The translations under genes and the position numbers were made by a program. The notes under the pieces are model-generated. The model did no database searches. It saw only the letters and a list, made by a program, of their open reading frames with translations, and had not been told where the DNA came from. From Hexactinellida sp. DTS-2022 (taxonomy: Eukaryota; Porifera; Hexactinellida), in assembly GCA_028753945.1 (NCBI GenBank), contig JAPNXP010000010.1, positions 5,707,042 to 5,771,041 on the forward strand: DNA of 64,000 bases, read 5' to 3'. The stretch's first letter is position 1, and every line of letters begins with the position of its first letter. This document shows positions 1 through 10,683 of this stretch, piece by piece.

Positions 1-836
1 AATGGAGCGATCGGAGTAAATATCTCCGATAATCCTAAAGTATAAAAGAAGAGTGCAATCGCTACCAAAGTGGTTGCAACCTGGAAATGTACTCGGAGAT
101 ATTTGCTGTCGAGATAGGCCTTCTTGTCGTAGTAAAACAATCGGATTTCTTTTTCACGGCTTTTCAGATGCAAATAGAACTTTCGGGACAAATAAAGAAA
201 TTGTATATAGTCAAAAATAAAGATGAATATTCTCAACATTTCGAAGAGACTTACCAAGATCCATTGGTAATCGCTTGAGAAAATGGGATTATCATTAATA
301 ATAATTGTTAGAACCAGTAACAACAGAGTCCTTACTATTATGTAAACTGTCCACCGAATTAAAGTATATTTATAATCGTATTTCCTGTAGGCGAGCCATA
401 AGAACGTCATCAGAAAAGAAAGCACAGGGACAACTGCAAATCTTATAGTGAATACTAACCAACCAATTTTACTTGTGAGCGCAGATATGAAAGGGAAAAT
501 GGTTTGGTTTTCCGGATCAAATACCAATACCCAGTTAGGAAGAAGGTATATGACTAAATTCATATTTTGTATAAATTCTAAAACTAGAATTGCAATTATG
601 AAATTATTGACGACGCATTTTATTTTAAGATTTTTATCATGATTCTTATAAGATTGCAGTATTAGCATTTCCAGTGGAACCCTCTTAATCTCCTGATACA
701 GTTTGTACCTTCTCCGTACGTAGTACACCAATGCAAATAGAGTCAGTAGACAGAATGGGATAGGGACTAAGGAGTACAAGAGGATTTCTACCTTCCCAAT
801 GGTCGATATGATATTTTCAGATTTGTACATGGACAT
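1..836 (-). CDS. Multi-pass membrane protein, tandem copy 1 (3' part outside window)
   Basis: This is the first of five homologous genes on the minus strand. Reading starts at the ATG at 836 (MSMYK...) and stays open to the window edge, so roughly the last 80 residues are missing. The visible part contains the shared core: SLVPIPFC at the first membrane segment, then YYVRRRYKLYQEIKR, WLAYRKYDYKYTLIRWTVY and FYLHLKSREKEIRLFYYD. Hydrophobic stretches alternate with basic loops, as in a 7-8 pass membrane protein. It differs from the next copy at many residues and has one extra codon before IFSSDY. I do not recognise the family; a receptor or transporter-like role is only a guess. A TATA-like box lies about 55 bases upstream of the ATG, as in the other copies. 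Confidence 0.72.
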   Translation of the reverse strand, partial: MSMYKSENIISTIGKVEILLYSLVPIPFCLLTLFALVYYVRRRYKLYQEIKRVPLEMLILQSYKNHDKNLKIKCVVNNFIIAILVLEFIQNMNLVIYLLPNWVLVFDPENQTIFPFISALTSKIGWLVFTIRFAVVPVLSFLMTFLWLAYRKYDYKYTLIRWTVYIIVRTLLLLVLTIIINDNPIFSSDYQWILVSLFEMLRIFIFIFDYIQFLYLSRKFYLHLKSREKEIRLFYYDKKAYLDSKYLRVHFQVATTLVAIALFFYTLGLSEIFTPIAP

Positions 837-890
837 GATGATAATGTGATCGTTTAATATGCTGGTATAAATATATTGAGAGATCCAACA

Positions 891-898
891 TTTATATA
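891..898 (-). promoter_or_regulatory. TATA-like box of membrane-gene copy 1
   Basis: The minus-strand octamer TATATAAA is about 55 bases before the ATG at 836. The same element and its flank (GAGTATATAAATGTTGGATC) recur before the other copies, so it is probably the core promoter of this gene family. Confidence 0.5.
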
Positions 899-1620
899 CT
901 CTAGGAACATCACCTGATTACAAGCGTGGTTTCTATTTAATATTCTTATGGAGAAACTATTATGTGCCAAGAATAATTATATTACCTACTTAATAAGCAG
1001 AAAAAATGCATATCTACATATTTATTTTATTTAATCTACATGCGACATAACCTTACTATATGTTGGATAACAAATTAATTGGAAAAATACCTAATACGTA
1101 TACCTACGATGGCAGGTATATGTGTAATGCGGACAAATCATTGTGTGCCAAAATAATTAGATTACTTACACAATAACCAGAAACGTAACCAACTTTTGCA
1201 TTATAAGCATTTTAATAGAATATTGGAATCCCAACTTGAAACTATACCTAAAGCAGTTTACACAAATCATAATGCAAATCATCCTTCTTAGGAGAGGATG
1301 TTATCAAGTAAGCATACCACAAATTAATTCAAACAACAACCACTTGTTACAGACAATTCGAATTGTCTAACTTACCACGATTCATATGGGGAAAACAAAA
1401 TTAATGCGCCTGGGAATAATCAATAGAGTAAATTCAAACTACGAATCTTTAACATATGTGGATGATAAACATGGGTGGCTCCAAAAATAGATAAATGCAA
1501 ATAAAATTATTCACTAATCTAATACATAAATCAGATTTAAATATAAACTCCGATTTTTATATAATTGAGAAAAAATATTTTAGTTTTAATTAATTAACCC
1601 AGCAAGGAACTTTAGAACCG

Positions 1621-1753
1621 TTAAACCTAAGTGTATAAACCTACGTTTTATAATAGTAAAACCTAAGTTGCATAATTATATAAACCTAGGTTGTATAATA
1701 GTAAAAACCTAAGTTGCATAATTATATAAATCTAGGTTGTATAATTGTATAAA
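1621..1753. repeat. AT-rich minisatellite, spacer 1
   Basis: Degenerate tandem repeats of about 20-25 bases built on AACCTAAGTTGTATAATTG. Homologous arrays occupy the same place in each of the other spacers, with different copy numbers. Confidence 0.8.
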
Positions 1754-2272
1754 GGAGAGAGGCAATAATATATTTAGCCAAGTTTATATTGTATGTCCGA
1801 ATAAAGTTATTCAGAACGCTGCAATTATTTTATGCCCATGACTGGAAGTCCATAATTAGTCGTTCAGAATTTACTCTGGAATATCTATGGTATATTCTTG
1901 TCAGGATAAATCAAATGTCCCACAATCTAACTCAACTGGGGTCAAAAATGGCCATCACCTATAAGTACCTCAAATTCATTCATATTCCTCACAAAATTTG
2001 GATTTATACCTATTAGAATGACTCTCAGCAGTTGAGAAACTAAAATTCACAATTTTGCGAATTTTAATTTTTTTGATGACGCAGCAATTATTTATCCACG
2101 AATGAGAAGTCGTGGCGACTAGCTTTAACCATGTAACGATTTCTATTTATAAAGAACAATTCAATGGGAAACAAACTGGGACTACATATCTGAAGGTTTA
2201 CGATTTATTATTTTTCCAACCCTTAGTCTGGTCATAACCGAATATGTTAGCTAGAATAGCAGGGAAAGCCGA

Positions 2273-2317
2273 ATCCTATCACAAGACACTATCTGAAATA
2301 GTGTCTTGTGATAGGAT
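2273..2317. repeat. Perfect 20-base palindrome
   Basis: Two perfectly complementary 20-base arms (2273-2292 and 2298-2317) flank a 5-base loop CTGAA. The right arm is ordinary spacer sequence shared with the other units; the left arm is an inverted copy present only in this unit. Confidence 0.85.
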
Positions 2318-2793
2318 CTGATGTATGTTGTGGTTGGGAGAGGTAGTAGTTGCATTAGAGAACATTTGATATACTAGCTTATGTTGTAATACCGACAATT
2401 CTATGAGAAAAATGTTATTTATTCATGTATAGAAATGTCGGTATACGGTTTATACTACAGTCGAAACAGGTTTTTTCTACTAACTATTATTCTAAATGTG
2501 AAAGAAATTCCAATTTTGTTTTATTTTCAATCGGTATATTCTACCTATCAGGTTTCTCTTACTTTATTTCCATGCAAAGAATTGGTTGGGAAAAAACTGT
2601 TTCGACTGTATTGTTATATGCAGTAACTTGTAACAGAATATGTGGAGAAGTTGAAATTGTGATGGATAAATATTAAAAGATGTATATTCAAAGTTTTACA
2701 AATCAAAGAATCGATTAGGATGACATTGGATGGGTTTGTTAAATATATTCAAACTATGAACTTATGATTCAAGAAACAAATATTTATTCAGTT

Positions 2794-2818
2794 AACAACA
2801 ACAACAACAACAACAGCA
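2794..2818. repeat. CAA microsatellite downstream of copy 2
   Basis: Short (ACA)n tract lying just 3' of the membrane gene. Equivalent tracts follow the other copies at 5597-5626, 8341-8363 and 11252-11283 with different lengths. Confidence 0.9.
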
Positions 2819-2847
2819 CAACATTTTAATAATTAAGTACAATTAGT

Positions 2848-3927
2848 TTAATATCTGTAATAAACACTTTCATGGTACTGTGTCATGATGGGCTTGATGT
2901 AGCTGTTTATATTTTCCAACTTTTGCTTGTCTCTGTATGACTTGTAAACAACAACAACAAATATATACAAATAGTTAACAGCAAACAATACTTTACTGAG
3001 GATTATTGAAGGCAGGAATACATACACTATCATGGATTGTGTGAACAAATATATTACATTCTTAATATGGAGAGGAATTGGCAAAGGATACAAAAATGAA
3101 GCGATCGGAGTAATTATCTCCGTTAATCCTAAAGTATAAAAGAAGAGTGCAATCGCTACCAAAGTGGTTGCAACCTGGAAATGTACTCGGAGATATTTGC
3201 TGTCGAGATAGGCCTTCTGGTCGAAGTAAAACAATCGAATTTCTTTTTCACGGCTTTTCAGATGCAAATAGAACTTTCGAGACAAATAAAGAAATTGTAT
3301 ATAGTCAAAAATTAAGAAGAATGTACCCAACATTTCGAAGAGACTTAGCAAGATCCATAGGTAATCGCTTGAGAAAATGTGATCATTAATAATAATTGTT
3401 AGAACCAGAATCAACAAAGTCCTTACTATTATGTAAACTGTCCACCGAATTAAAGTATATTTATAATCGTATTTCCTGTAGGCGAGCCATAAGAACGTCA
3501 TCAGAAAAGAAAGCATAGGGACAACCGTATATCTGAGAGTGAATACTAACCAACCAGTTTTATTTCTGAGCGTAGATAAGAAAGTGACAATGGTTTGGTT
3601 TTCCGCATGAAATACCAAAACCCAGTCAGGAAGATAGTATATGACTACACTCACATTTTGCACTAATTCTAAACCTAGAATTACAATTATGAAATTATTG
3701 ACGACGCTTTTTATTTGAAGATTTTTAACATGATTCTTATAAGATTGTTTTATTAGCATTTCCAGTGGAACCCTCTTAATCTCCTGATACAGTTTGTACC
3801 TTCTCCGTACGTAGTACACCAATGCAAATAGAGTCAGTACACAGAATGGGATAGGGACTAAGGAGTACACGAGCCTTTCTACATTCATAATGTTGAATAG
3901 GGTATCTTGATATTTGTACATGGACAT
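2848..3927 (-). CDS. Multi-pass membrane protein, tandem copy 2
   Basis: An intact 359-aa frame starting MSMYKYQD. Hydrophobic segments lie around residues 19-40, 73-100, 128-155, 162-183, 190-214, 250-275, 285-310 and 315-335, so 7 or 8 membrane passes are likely. Conserved loops are basic (YYVRRRYKLYQEIKRVP; WLAYRKYDYKYTLIRW; FYLHLKSREKEIR). The C-terminus ends in QYHESVYYRY. No signal peptide, GPCR DRY motif or known transporter motif was seen. It is practically identical to copy 3, differing at one residue near the end (V/I). The start is set by conservation among copies and by the TATA-like box about 57-64 bases upstream. Chemoreceptor-like or transporter-like roles are possible; the function is unknown to me. 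Confidence 0.8.
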   Translation of the reverse strand: MSMYKYQDTLFNIMNVERLVYSLVPIPFCVLTLFALVYYVRRRYKLYQEIKRVPLEMLIKQSYKNHVKNLQIKSVVNNFIIVILGLELVQNVSVVIYYLPDWVLVFHAENQTIVTFLSTLRNKTGWLVFTLRYTVVPMLSFLMTFLWLAYRKYDYKYTLIRWTVYIIVRTLLILVLTIIINDHIFSSDYLWILLSLFEMLGTFFLIFDYIQFLYLSRKFYLHLKSREKEIRLFYFDQKAYLDSKYLRVHFQVATTLVAIALFFYTLGLTEIITPIASFLYPLPIPLHIKNVIYLFTQSMIVYVFLPSIILSKVLFAVNYLYIFVVVVYKSYRDKQKLENINSYIKPIMTQYHESVYYRY

Positions 3928-3983
3928 GATGATAATGCAATTGTTTGATATGCTGGTTTAAATATATTGAGAGAGATCCAACA

Positions 3984-3991
3984 TATATATA
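3984..3991 (-). promoter_or_regulatory. TATA-like box of membrane-gene copy 2
   Basis: TATATATA about 57-64 bases before the ATG at 3927, in the same position as in the other copies. Confidence 0.45.
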
Positions 3992-4565
3992 CTCTCATGC
4001 CGCATAACCTACCATATGTTTGGATAACAAGTTAGTTGGCAAAATACCTAATACGTATACCTACGATTTCAGGTTTGTGTAATGCAGACAAATCATTGTG
4101 TGCCAAAAAAATTAGATTACTTACCTAACAACCAGAACCTTAACACACTTTTGCATTATTTGCATTTTAATAGTAAATTGGAATCCCAAATTGAAACAAT
4201 ACCTAAGCAGTTTACACAAATCATAATGCAAATCATCCTTCTTAGGAGAGGATGTCATAAAGTAAGCATACCACAAATTAATTCAAACAACAATCACTTG
4301 TTACAGACAATTCGAATTGTATAGCTTACCTCGATTCATATGGGAAAATAAAATAAATGCGCCTGGCAATAATCAATAGAGTAAATTCAAGCTACGAATC
4401 TTTAACATATGTGGATAACTAGAATGGGTGGCTCCAAAAATAGGGAAATGCATATAAAATTATTCACTAATCTAATACATAAATCAGATTTAAATAAAAA
4501 ACTCCGATTTTTATTTATTTGAAAAAAAAAATATTTTATTAACCCAGCAAGGAACTTAGAACCTT

Positions 4566-4679
4566 TAAACCTAAGTATAATTGTATAAACATAAGTTGTA
4601 TAATTGTATAAACCTAAGTTGTATAATAGTAAAACCTAAGTTGTATAATTGTATAAACCTAGGTTGTATAATTGTATAA
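4566..4679. repeat. AT-rich minisatellite, spacer 2
   Basis: Same AACCTAAGTTGTATAATTG-type repeat as in spacer 1, identical to the array at 7356-7469. Confidence 0.8.
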
Positions 4680-4901
4680 AGGAGAGAGGCAATAATATTT
4701 AGCCAAGTCTCGGTTGTATGTCCGAATAAAGTTATTCAGAACGCTGCAATTTTTTTATGCCCAGGACTGGAAGTCCATAATTAGTCGTTCAGAATTTACT
4801 CTGGAATATTCTATGGTATATTCTTGTCAGGATAAATCAAATGTCCCACAATCTAACTCAACTGGGGTCAAAAATGGCCATCACCTATAAGTACCTCAAA
4901 T

Positions 4902-5153
4902 TCATTCATATTCCTCACAAAATTTGGATTTATACCTATTAGAATTACTCTCAGCAGTTGAGAAACTAAAATTCACAATTTGGAAAGCTGAATGTTGTTC
5001 CCGTAAGGCAGCTTGTAAGAAGAATTTAGTTAGAGACTCGATTCTATCTGAAATAGTGTCTTGTGATAGGATCTGATGTATGTTGTGGTTGGGTGAGGTA
5101 GTAGTTGCATTAGAGAACATTTGATATACTGGCTTATGTTGTAATACCGACAA
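4902..5153 (-). other. Conserved 83-aa open frame in array spacer
   Basis: An open frame of 83 codons (starting MSVLQHKPVYQMF, ending CEEYE) that recurs at 7695-7946 with only one conservative residue change (I/V), recurs partly at 10457-10723, and is destroyed in spacer 1. It could be a small gene, an exon or a transposon relic that came along with the duplications. No family is recognised and the copies are too young to show selection. Confidence 0.3.
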
Positions 5154-5263
5154 TTCTATGATTGAAAAATGTTATTTATTAATGTATAGAAATGTCGGTA
5201 TACGGTATATACTACAGTCGAAACAGGTTTTTTCTGACTAACTATTTATTTTAAATGTGAAAG

Positions 5264-5311
5264 ATGCGTAGCACCGATCCGTTGCAAAGCGACCTGCGAC
5301 CGAAGGGCTCG
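5264..5311. mobile_element. 48-base GC-rich insertion with 8-base target duplication
   Basis: A GC-rich 48-base block (begins ATGCGTAGCACC, ends GGGCTCG) is flanked on both sides by TGTGAAAG (5256-5263 and 5312-5319). Spacers 1 and 3 carry the same site empty, with a single TGTGAAAG. An 8-base duplication is typical of hAT elements; no terminal inverted repeats were seen. Confidence 0.65.
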
Positions 5312-5596
5312 TGTGAAAGAAATTCCAATTTTGTTTTATTTTCAATCGATTTAACGTTTCTTACTTTATTTCCATGCAAAGAATTGGTTGGGAAAAAAAC
5401 GGTTTCTACTGTATTGTTATATGCAGTAACTTGCAACAGAAGGAGTCGAATTTGTGATGGATAAATATCAAAGATGTACATTCAAAGTTTTACAAATCAA
5501 AGAATCGATTAGGATGGCATTGGATGGGTTTGTTAATATTATATTCAAGCTATGAACATGAACTTGTGAAGCAAGATAACAAATATTTATTCAGTT

Positions 5597-5626
5597 AACA
5601 ACAACAACAACAACAACAACAACAAT
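5597..5626. repeat. CAA microsatellite downstream of copy 3
   Basis: (ACA)n tract 3' of the gene, longer than the one after copy 2. Confidence 0.9.
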
Positions 5627-5637
5627 TAAGCACAAGT

Positions 5638-6717
5638 TTAATATCTGTAATAAATACTTTCATGGTACTGTGTCATGATGGGCTTGATGTAGCTGTTTAT
5701 ATTTTCCAACTTTTGCTTGTCTCTGTATGACTTGTAAACAACAACAACAAATATATACAAATAGTTAACAGCAAACAATACTTTACTGAGGATTATTGAA
5801 GGCAGGAATACATACACTATCATGGATTGTGTGAACAAATATATTACATTCTTAATATGGAGAGGAATTGGCAAAGGATACAAAAATGAAGCGATCGGAG
5901 TAATTATCTCCGTTAATCCTAAAGTATAAAAGAAGAGTGCAATCGCTACCAAAGTGGTTGCAACCTGGAAATGTACTCGGAGATATTTGCTGTCGAGATA
6001 GGCCTTCTGGTCGAAGTAAAACAATCGAATTTCTTTTTCACGGCTTTTCAGATGCAAATAGAACTTTCGAGACAAATAAAGAAATTGTATATAGTCAAAA
6101 ATTAAGAAGAATGTACCCAACATTTCGAAGAGACTTAGCAAGATCCATAGGTAATCGCTTGAGAAAATGTGATCATTAATAATAATTGTTAGAACCAGAA
6201 TCAACAAAGTCCTTACTATTATGTAAACTGTCCACCGAATTAAAGTATATTTATAATCGTATTTCCTGTAGGCGAGCCATAAGAACGTCATCAGAAAAGA
6301 AAGCATAGGGACAACCGTATATCTGAGAGTGAATACTAACCAACCAGTTTTATTTCTGAGCGTAGATAAGAAAGTGACAATGGTTTGGTTTTCCGCATGA
6401 AATACCAAAACCCAGTCAGGAAGATAGTATATGACTACACTCACATTTTGCACTAATTCTAAACCTAGAATTACAATTATGAAATTATTGACGACGCTTT
6501 TTATTTGAAGATTTTTAACATGATTCTTATAAGATTGTTTTATTAGCATTTCCAGTGGAACCCTCTTAATCTCCTGATACAGTTTGTACCTTCTCCGTAC
6601 GTAGTACACCAATGCAAATAGAGTCAGTACACAGAATGGGATAGGGACTAAGGAGTACACGAGCCTTTCTACATTCATAATGTTGAATAGGGTATCTTGA
6701 TATTTGTACATGGACAT
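5638..6717 (-). CDS. Multi-pass membrane protein, tandem copy 3
   Basis: An intact 359-aa frame that differs from copy 2 at one residue only (QYHESIYYRY instead of QYHESVYYRY). The same 7-8 hydrophobic segments and basic loops are present. The gene and 5' flank were duplicated or converted very recently, because non-coding flanks are equally alike. The TATA-like box is at 6774-6781. The function is not recognised. Confidence 0.8.
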   Translation of the reverse strand: MSMYKYQDTLFNIMNVERLVYSLVPIPFCVLTLFALVYYVRRRYKLYQEIKRVPLEMLIKQSYKNHVKNLQIKSVVNNFIIVILGLELVQNVSVVIYYLPDWVLVFHAENQTIVTFLSTLRNKTGWLVFTLRYTVVPMLSFLMTFLWLAYRKYDYKYTLIRWTVYIIVRTLLILVLTIIINDHIFSSDYLWILLSLFEMLGTFFLIFDYIQFLYLSRKFYLHLKSREKEIRLFYFDQKAYLDSKYLRVHFQVATTLVAIALFFYTLGLTEIITPIASFLYPLPIPLHIKNVIYLFTQSMIVYVFLPSIILSKVLFAVNYLYIFVVVVYKSYRDKQKLENINSYIKPIMTQYHESIYYRY

Positions 6718-7355
6718 GATGATAATGCAATTGTTTGATATGCTGGTTTAAATATATTGAGAGAGATCCAACATATATATACTCTCATGCCGCATAACCT
6801 ACCATATGTTTGGATAACAAGTTAGTTGGCAAAATACCTAATACGTATACCTACGATTTCAGGTTTGTGTAATGCAGACAAATCATTGTGTGCCAAAAAA
6901 ATTAGATTACTTACCTAACAACCAGAACCTTAACACACTTTTGCATTATTTGCATTTTAATAGTAAATTGGAATCCCAAATTGAAACAATACCTAAGCAG
7001 TTTACACAAATCATAATGCAAATCATCCTTCTTAGGAGAGGATGTCATAAAGTAAGCATACCACAAATTAATTCAAACAACAATCACTTGTTACAGACAA
7101 TTCGAATTGTATAGCTTACCTCGATTCATATGGGAAAATAAAATAAATGCGCCTGGCAATAATCAATAGAGTAAATTCAAGCTACGAATCTTTAACATAT
7201 GTGGATAACTAGAATGGGTGGCTCCAAAAATAGGGAAATGCATATAAAATTATTCACTAATCTAATACATAAATCAGATTTAAATAAAAAACTCCGATTT
7301 TTATTTATTTGAAAAAAAAAATATTTTATTAACCCAGCAAGGAACTTAGAACCTT

Positions 7356-7469
7356 TAAACCTAAGTATAATTGTATAAACATAAGTTGTATAATTGTATA
7401 AACCTAAGTTGTATAATAGTAAAACCTAAGTTGTATAATTGTATAAACCTAGGTTGTATAATTGTATAA
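7356..7469. repeat. AT-rich minisatellite, spacer 3
   Basis: Same array as 4566-4679. Confidence 0.8.
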
Positions 7470-7694
7470 AGGAGAGAGGCAATAATATATTTAGCCAAGT
7501 TTATATTGTATATCCGAATAAAGTTATTCAGAACGCTGCAATTTTTTTATGCCCAGGACTGGAAGTCCATAATTAGTCGTTCAGAATTTACTCTGGAATA
7601 TTCTATGGTATATTCTTGTCAGGATAAATCAAATGTCCCACAATCTAACTCAACTGGGGTCAAAAATGAGCCATCAGCTATAAGTACCTCAAAT

Positions 7695-7946
7695 TCATTC
7701 ATATTCCTCACAAAATTTGGATTTATACCTATTAGAATTACTCTCAGCAGTTGAGAAACTAAAATTCACAATTTGGAAAGCTGAATGTTGTTCCCGTAAG
7801 GCAGCTTGTAAGAAGAATTTAGTTAAAGACTCGATTCTATCTGAAATAGTGTCTTGTGATAGGATCTGATGTACGTTGTGGTTGGGTGAGGTAGTAGTTG
7901 CATTAGAGAACATTTGATATACTGGCTTATGTTGTAATACCGACAA
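7695..7946 (-). other. Conserved 83-aa open frame in array spacer, second copy
   Basis: Second intact copy of the spacer frame at 4902-5153, with one conservative change (NHNVHQ for NHNIHQ). Status as a gene is unproven. Confidence 0.3.
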
Positions 7947-8378
7947 TTCTATGAGGAAAATGTTATTTATTCATGTATAGAAATGTCGGTATACGGTTTA
8001 TACTACAGTCGAAACAGGTTTTTTCTAACTAACTATTTATTCTAAATGTGAAAGAAATTCCAATTTTGTTTTATTTTCAATCGTTTTATTCTACCTATCA
8101 GATTTTTCTTACTTTATTTCCATGCAAAGAATTGTTAGAAAAAACTGTTTCGACTGTATTGTTATATGCAGTAACTTGTAACAGAATATGTGGAGAAGTC
8201 GAAATTGTGATGGATAAATATCAAAAGATTAATATTCAAAGTTTTATCAATCAAAGAATCGATTAGGATGACATTGGATGGGTTTGTTAATATATTTAAA
8301 CTATGAACTTATGATTCAAGAAACAAATATTTATTCAGTTAACAACAACAACAACAACAACAAAAATTAAGCACAAAT

Positions 8379-9458
8379 TTAATATCTGTAATAAACACTT
8401 TCATGGTACTGTGTCATGATGGGCTTGATGTAGCTGTTTATATTTTCCATCTTTTGCTTGTCTCTGTATGACTTGTAAACAACAACAACAAATATATACA
8501 AATAGTTAACAGTAAACAATACAATACAGAGGATCATTGAAGGCAGCAATACATACACTTCCATGGATGATGTGAACAAAAATATTCCATTCTTAATATG
8601 GAGAGGAATTGGTAAATTATACAAAAGTAAAGCGATCGGATTAAATATCTCCGTTAATCCTAAAGTATAAAAGAAGAGTGCAATCGCTACCAAAGTGGTT
8701 GCAACCTGGAAATGTACTCGGAGATATTTGCTGTCGAGATAGGCCTTCTTGTCGTAGTAAAATAATCGGATTTCTTTTTCACGGCTTTTCAGATGCAAAT
8801 AGAACTTTCTGGACAAACAAAGAAATTGTATATAGTCAAAAATATAGATGAATGGTTTCAACATTTCGATGAGACTTATCAAGAGCCATTGGTAATCGCT
8901 TGAGAAAATGGGACCATTATTAATAATATTCAGAACAAGTAACAACAAGGTCCTTACTATTATGTAAACTGTCCACCGAATTAAAGTATATTTATAATCG
9001 TATTTCCTGTAGGCGAGCCATAAGAACGTCATCAGAAAAGAAAGCACAGGGACAACTGCAAATCTTATAGTGAATAGTAACCAACCAATTTTACTTGTGA
9101 GCGCAGATATGAAAGGGAAAATGGTTTGGTTTTCCGGATCAAATTCCAAAACCCAGTCAGGAAGAAGGTATATGACTAAACTCATATTTTGTATAAATTC
9201 TAAAACTAGAATTACAATTATGAAATTATTTACGACGCATTTTATTTTAAGATTTTTAACATGATTCTTATAAGATTGTTTTATTAGCATTTCCTGTGGA
9301 ACCCTCTTAATCTCCTGATACAGTTTGTACCTTCTCCGTACGTAGTACACCAATGCAAATAGAGTCAGTACACAGAATGGGATAGGGACTAAGGATAACA
9401 CGAGGCCTTCTATATTCACAATGTTGAATAGGGTATTTTCATATTTGTGCATGGACAT
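8379..9458 (-). CDS. Multi-pass membrane protein, tandem copy 4
   Basis: A 359-aa frame starting MSMHKYENTLFNIVN. The frame is open further to 9515, but that upstream ATG coincides with the TATA-like box (9515-9522), and the conserved ATG at 9458 is where all other copies start, so 9458 is preferred. The same hydrophobic segments and basic loops as in the other copies are present. The protein is clearly diverged from copies 2 and 3 in the second to fourth extracellular or cytosolic loops (for example IINNGPIFSSDYQWLLISL) while the FYLHLKSREKEIR and C-terminal KPIMTQYHE regions are unchanged. That pattern suggests gene conversion of parts of the gene. Function unknown. Confidence 0.78.
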   Translation of the reverse strand: MSMHKYENTLFNIVNIEGLVLSLVPIPFCVLTLFALVYYVRRRYKLYQEIKRVPQEMLIKQSYKNHVKNLKIKCVVNNFIIVILVLEFIQNMSLVIYLLPDWVLEFDPENQTIFPFISALTSKIGWLLFTIRFAVVPVLSFLMTFLWLAYRKYDYKYTLIRWTVYIIVRTLLLLVLNIINNGPIFSSDYQWLLISLIEMLKPFIYIFDYIQFLCLSRKFYLHLKSREKEIRLFYYDKKAYLDSKYLRVHFQVATTLVAIALFFYTLGLTEIFNPIALLLYNLPIPLHIKNGIFLFTSSMEVYVLLPSMILCIVLFTVNYLYIFVVVVYKSYRDKQKMENINSYIKPIMTQYHESVYYRY

Positions 9459-9514
9459 GATGATAATCCGATCGTTTAATATGTTGGTATAAATATATTG
9501 AGAGAGATCCAACA

Positions 9515-9522
9515 TTTATATA
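9515..9522 (-). promoter_or_regulatory. TATA-like box of membrane-gene copy 4 (decides the start)
   Basis: TATATAAA on the minus strand, 57 bases before the ATG at 9458. Because it overlaps the alternative ATG at 9515, that longer start would lie upstream of transcription. Confidence 0.5.
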
Positions 9523-10096
9523 CTCTCATGCCGCATAACCTACCATATGTTGGATAACAAGTTAGTTGGCAAAATACCTGATACGTATACCTACGATTTC
9601 AGGTTTGTGTGTAATGCGGACAAATCATTATGTGCCAAAATAATTAGATTACTTACTTATTAACCAGAACCTTAACACACTTTTGCATTATTTGCATTTT
9701 AATAGTAAATTGGAATCCCAAATTGAAACAATACCTAAAGCAGTTTACACAAATCATAATGCAAATCATCCTTCTTAGGAGAGGATGTCATCAAGTAAGC
9801 ATACCACAAATTAATTCAAACAACAATCACTTGTTACAGACAATTCGAATTGTATAGCTTACCTCGATTCATATGGGAAAATAAAATTAATGCGCCTGGC
9901 AATAATCAATAGAGTAAATTCAAGCTACGAATCTTTAACATATGTGGATGATAAACATGGGTGGCTCCAAAAATAGAGAAATTCATATAAAATTATTCAC
10001 TAATCTAATACATAAATCAGATTTAAATAAAAAACTCCGATTTTTATTTATTTGAAAAAAAAAAAAATTTATTAACCCAGCAAGGAACTTAGAACC

Positions 10097-10234
10097 TTTA
10101 AACCTAAGTATAATTGTATAAACATAAGTTGTATAATTGTATAAACATAAGTTGTATAATTGTATAAACCTAAGTTGTATAATAGTAAAACCTAAGTTGT
10201 ATAATAGTAAAACCTAGGTTGTATAATTGTATAA
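10097..10234. repeat. AT-rich minisatellite, spacer 4
   Basis: Same repeat type as in the other spacers with at least one additional unit. Confidence 0.8.
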
Positions 10235-10683
10235 AGGAGAGAGGCAATAATATTTAGCCAAGTCTCGGTTGTATGTCCGAATAAAGTTATTCAGAACGCT
10301 GCAATTTTTTTATGCCCATGACTGGAAGTCCATAATTAGTCGTTCAGAATTTACTCTGGAATATCTATGGTATATTCTTGTCAGGATAAATCAAATGTCC
10401 CACAATCTAACTCAACTGGGGTCAAAAATGAGCCATCACCTATAAGTACCTCAAATTCATTCATATTCCTCACAAAATTTGGATTTAGACCTATTAAAAT
10501 AACTCTCAGCGGTTGAGAAACTAAAATTCACAATTTGGAAAGCTGAATGTTGTTCCCGTAAGGCAGCTTGTAAGAAGAATTTAGTTAGAGACTCGATTCT
10601 ATCTGAAATAGTGTCTTGTGATAGGATCTGATGTATGTTGTGGTTGGGAGAGGTAGTAGTTGCATTAGAGAACATTTGATATA

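Larger units (their letters stand above)
901..2793. other. Spacer between membrane-gene copies 1 and 2
   Basis: Non-coding spacer of the tandem array. It holds the promoter flank of copy 1, a minisatellite (1621-1753), a segment (about 1780-2040) conserved in all spacers, a stretch (about 2058-2272) found in no other spacer, and a perfect palindrome. The small open frame seen in spacers 2-4 is disrupted here by the unique segment. Confidence 0.6.
2848..4690. repeat. Near-identical tandem duplication, left copy
   Basis: This stretch, holding copy 2 and its 5' flank, matches 5638-7480 at an offset of 2790 bases with almost no differences, including non-coding sequence. The similarity drops near 4690/7480, where other copies resemble each other instead. 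Confidence 0.9.
5638..7480. repeat. Near-identical tandem duplication, right copy
   Basis: Partner of 2848-4690, offset 2790 bases. Its downstream flank (about 5190-5637) instead matches 10845-11295, so the array is a patchwork rather than a simple duplication. Confidence 0.9.

Noticed and set aside
5264-5311. Possible small structured RNA because of high GC content
   Set aside because: The filled and empty sites with an 8-base duplication show that it is an insertion; no stable stem with conserved pairing was seen.
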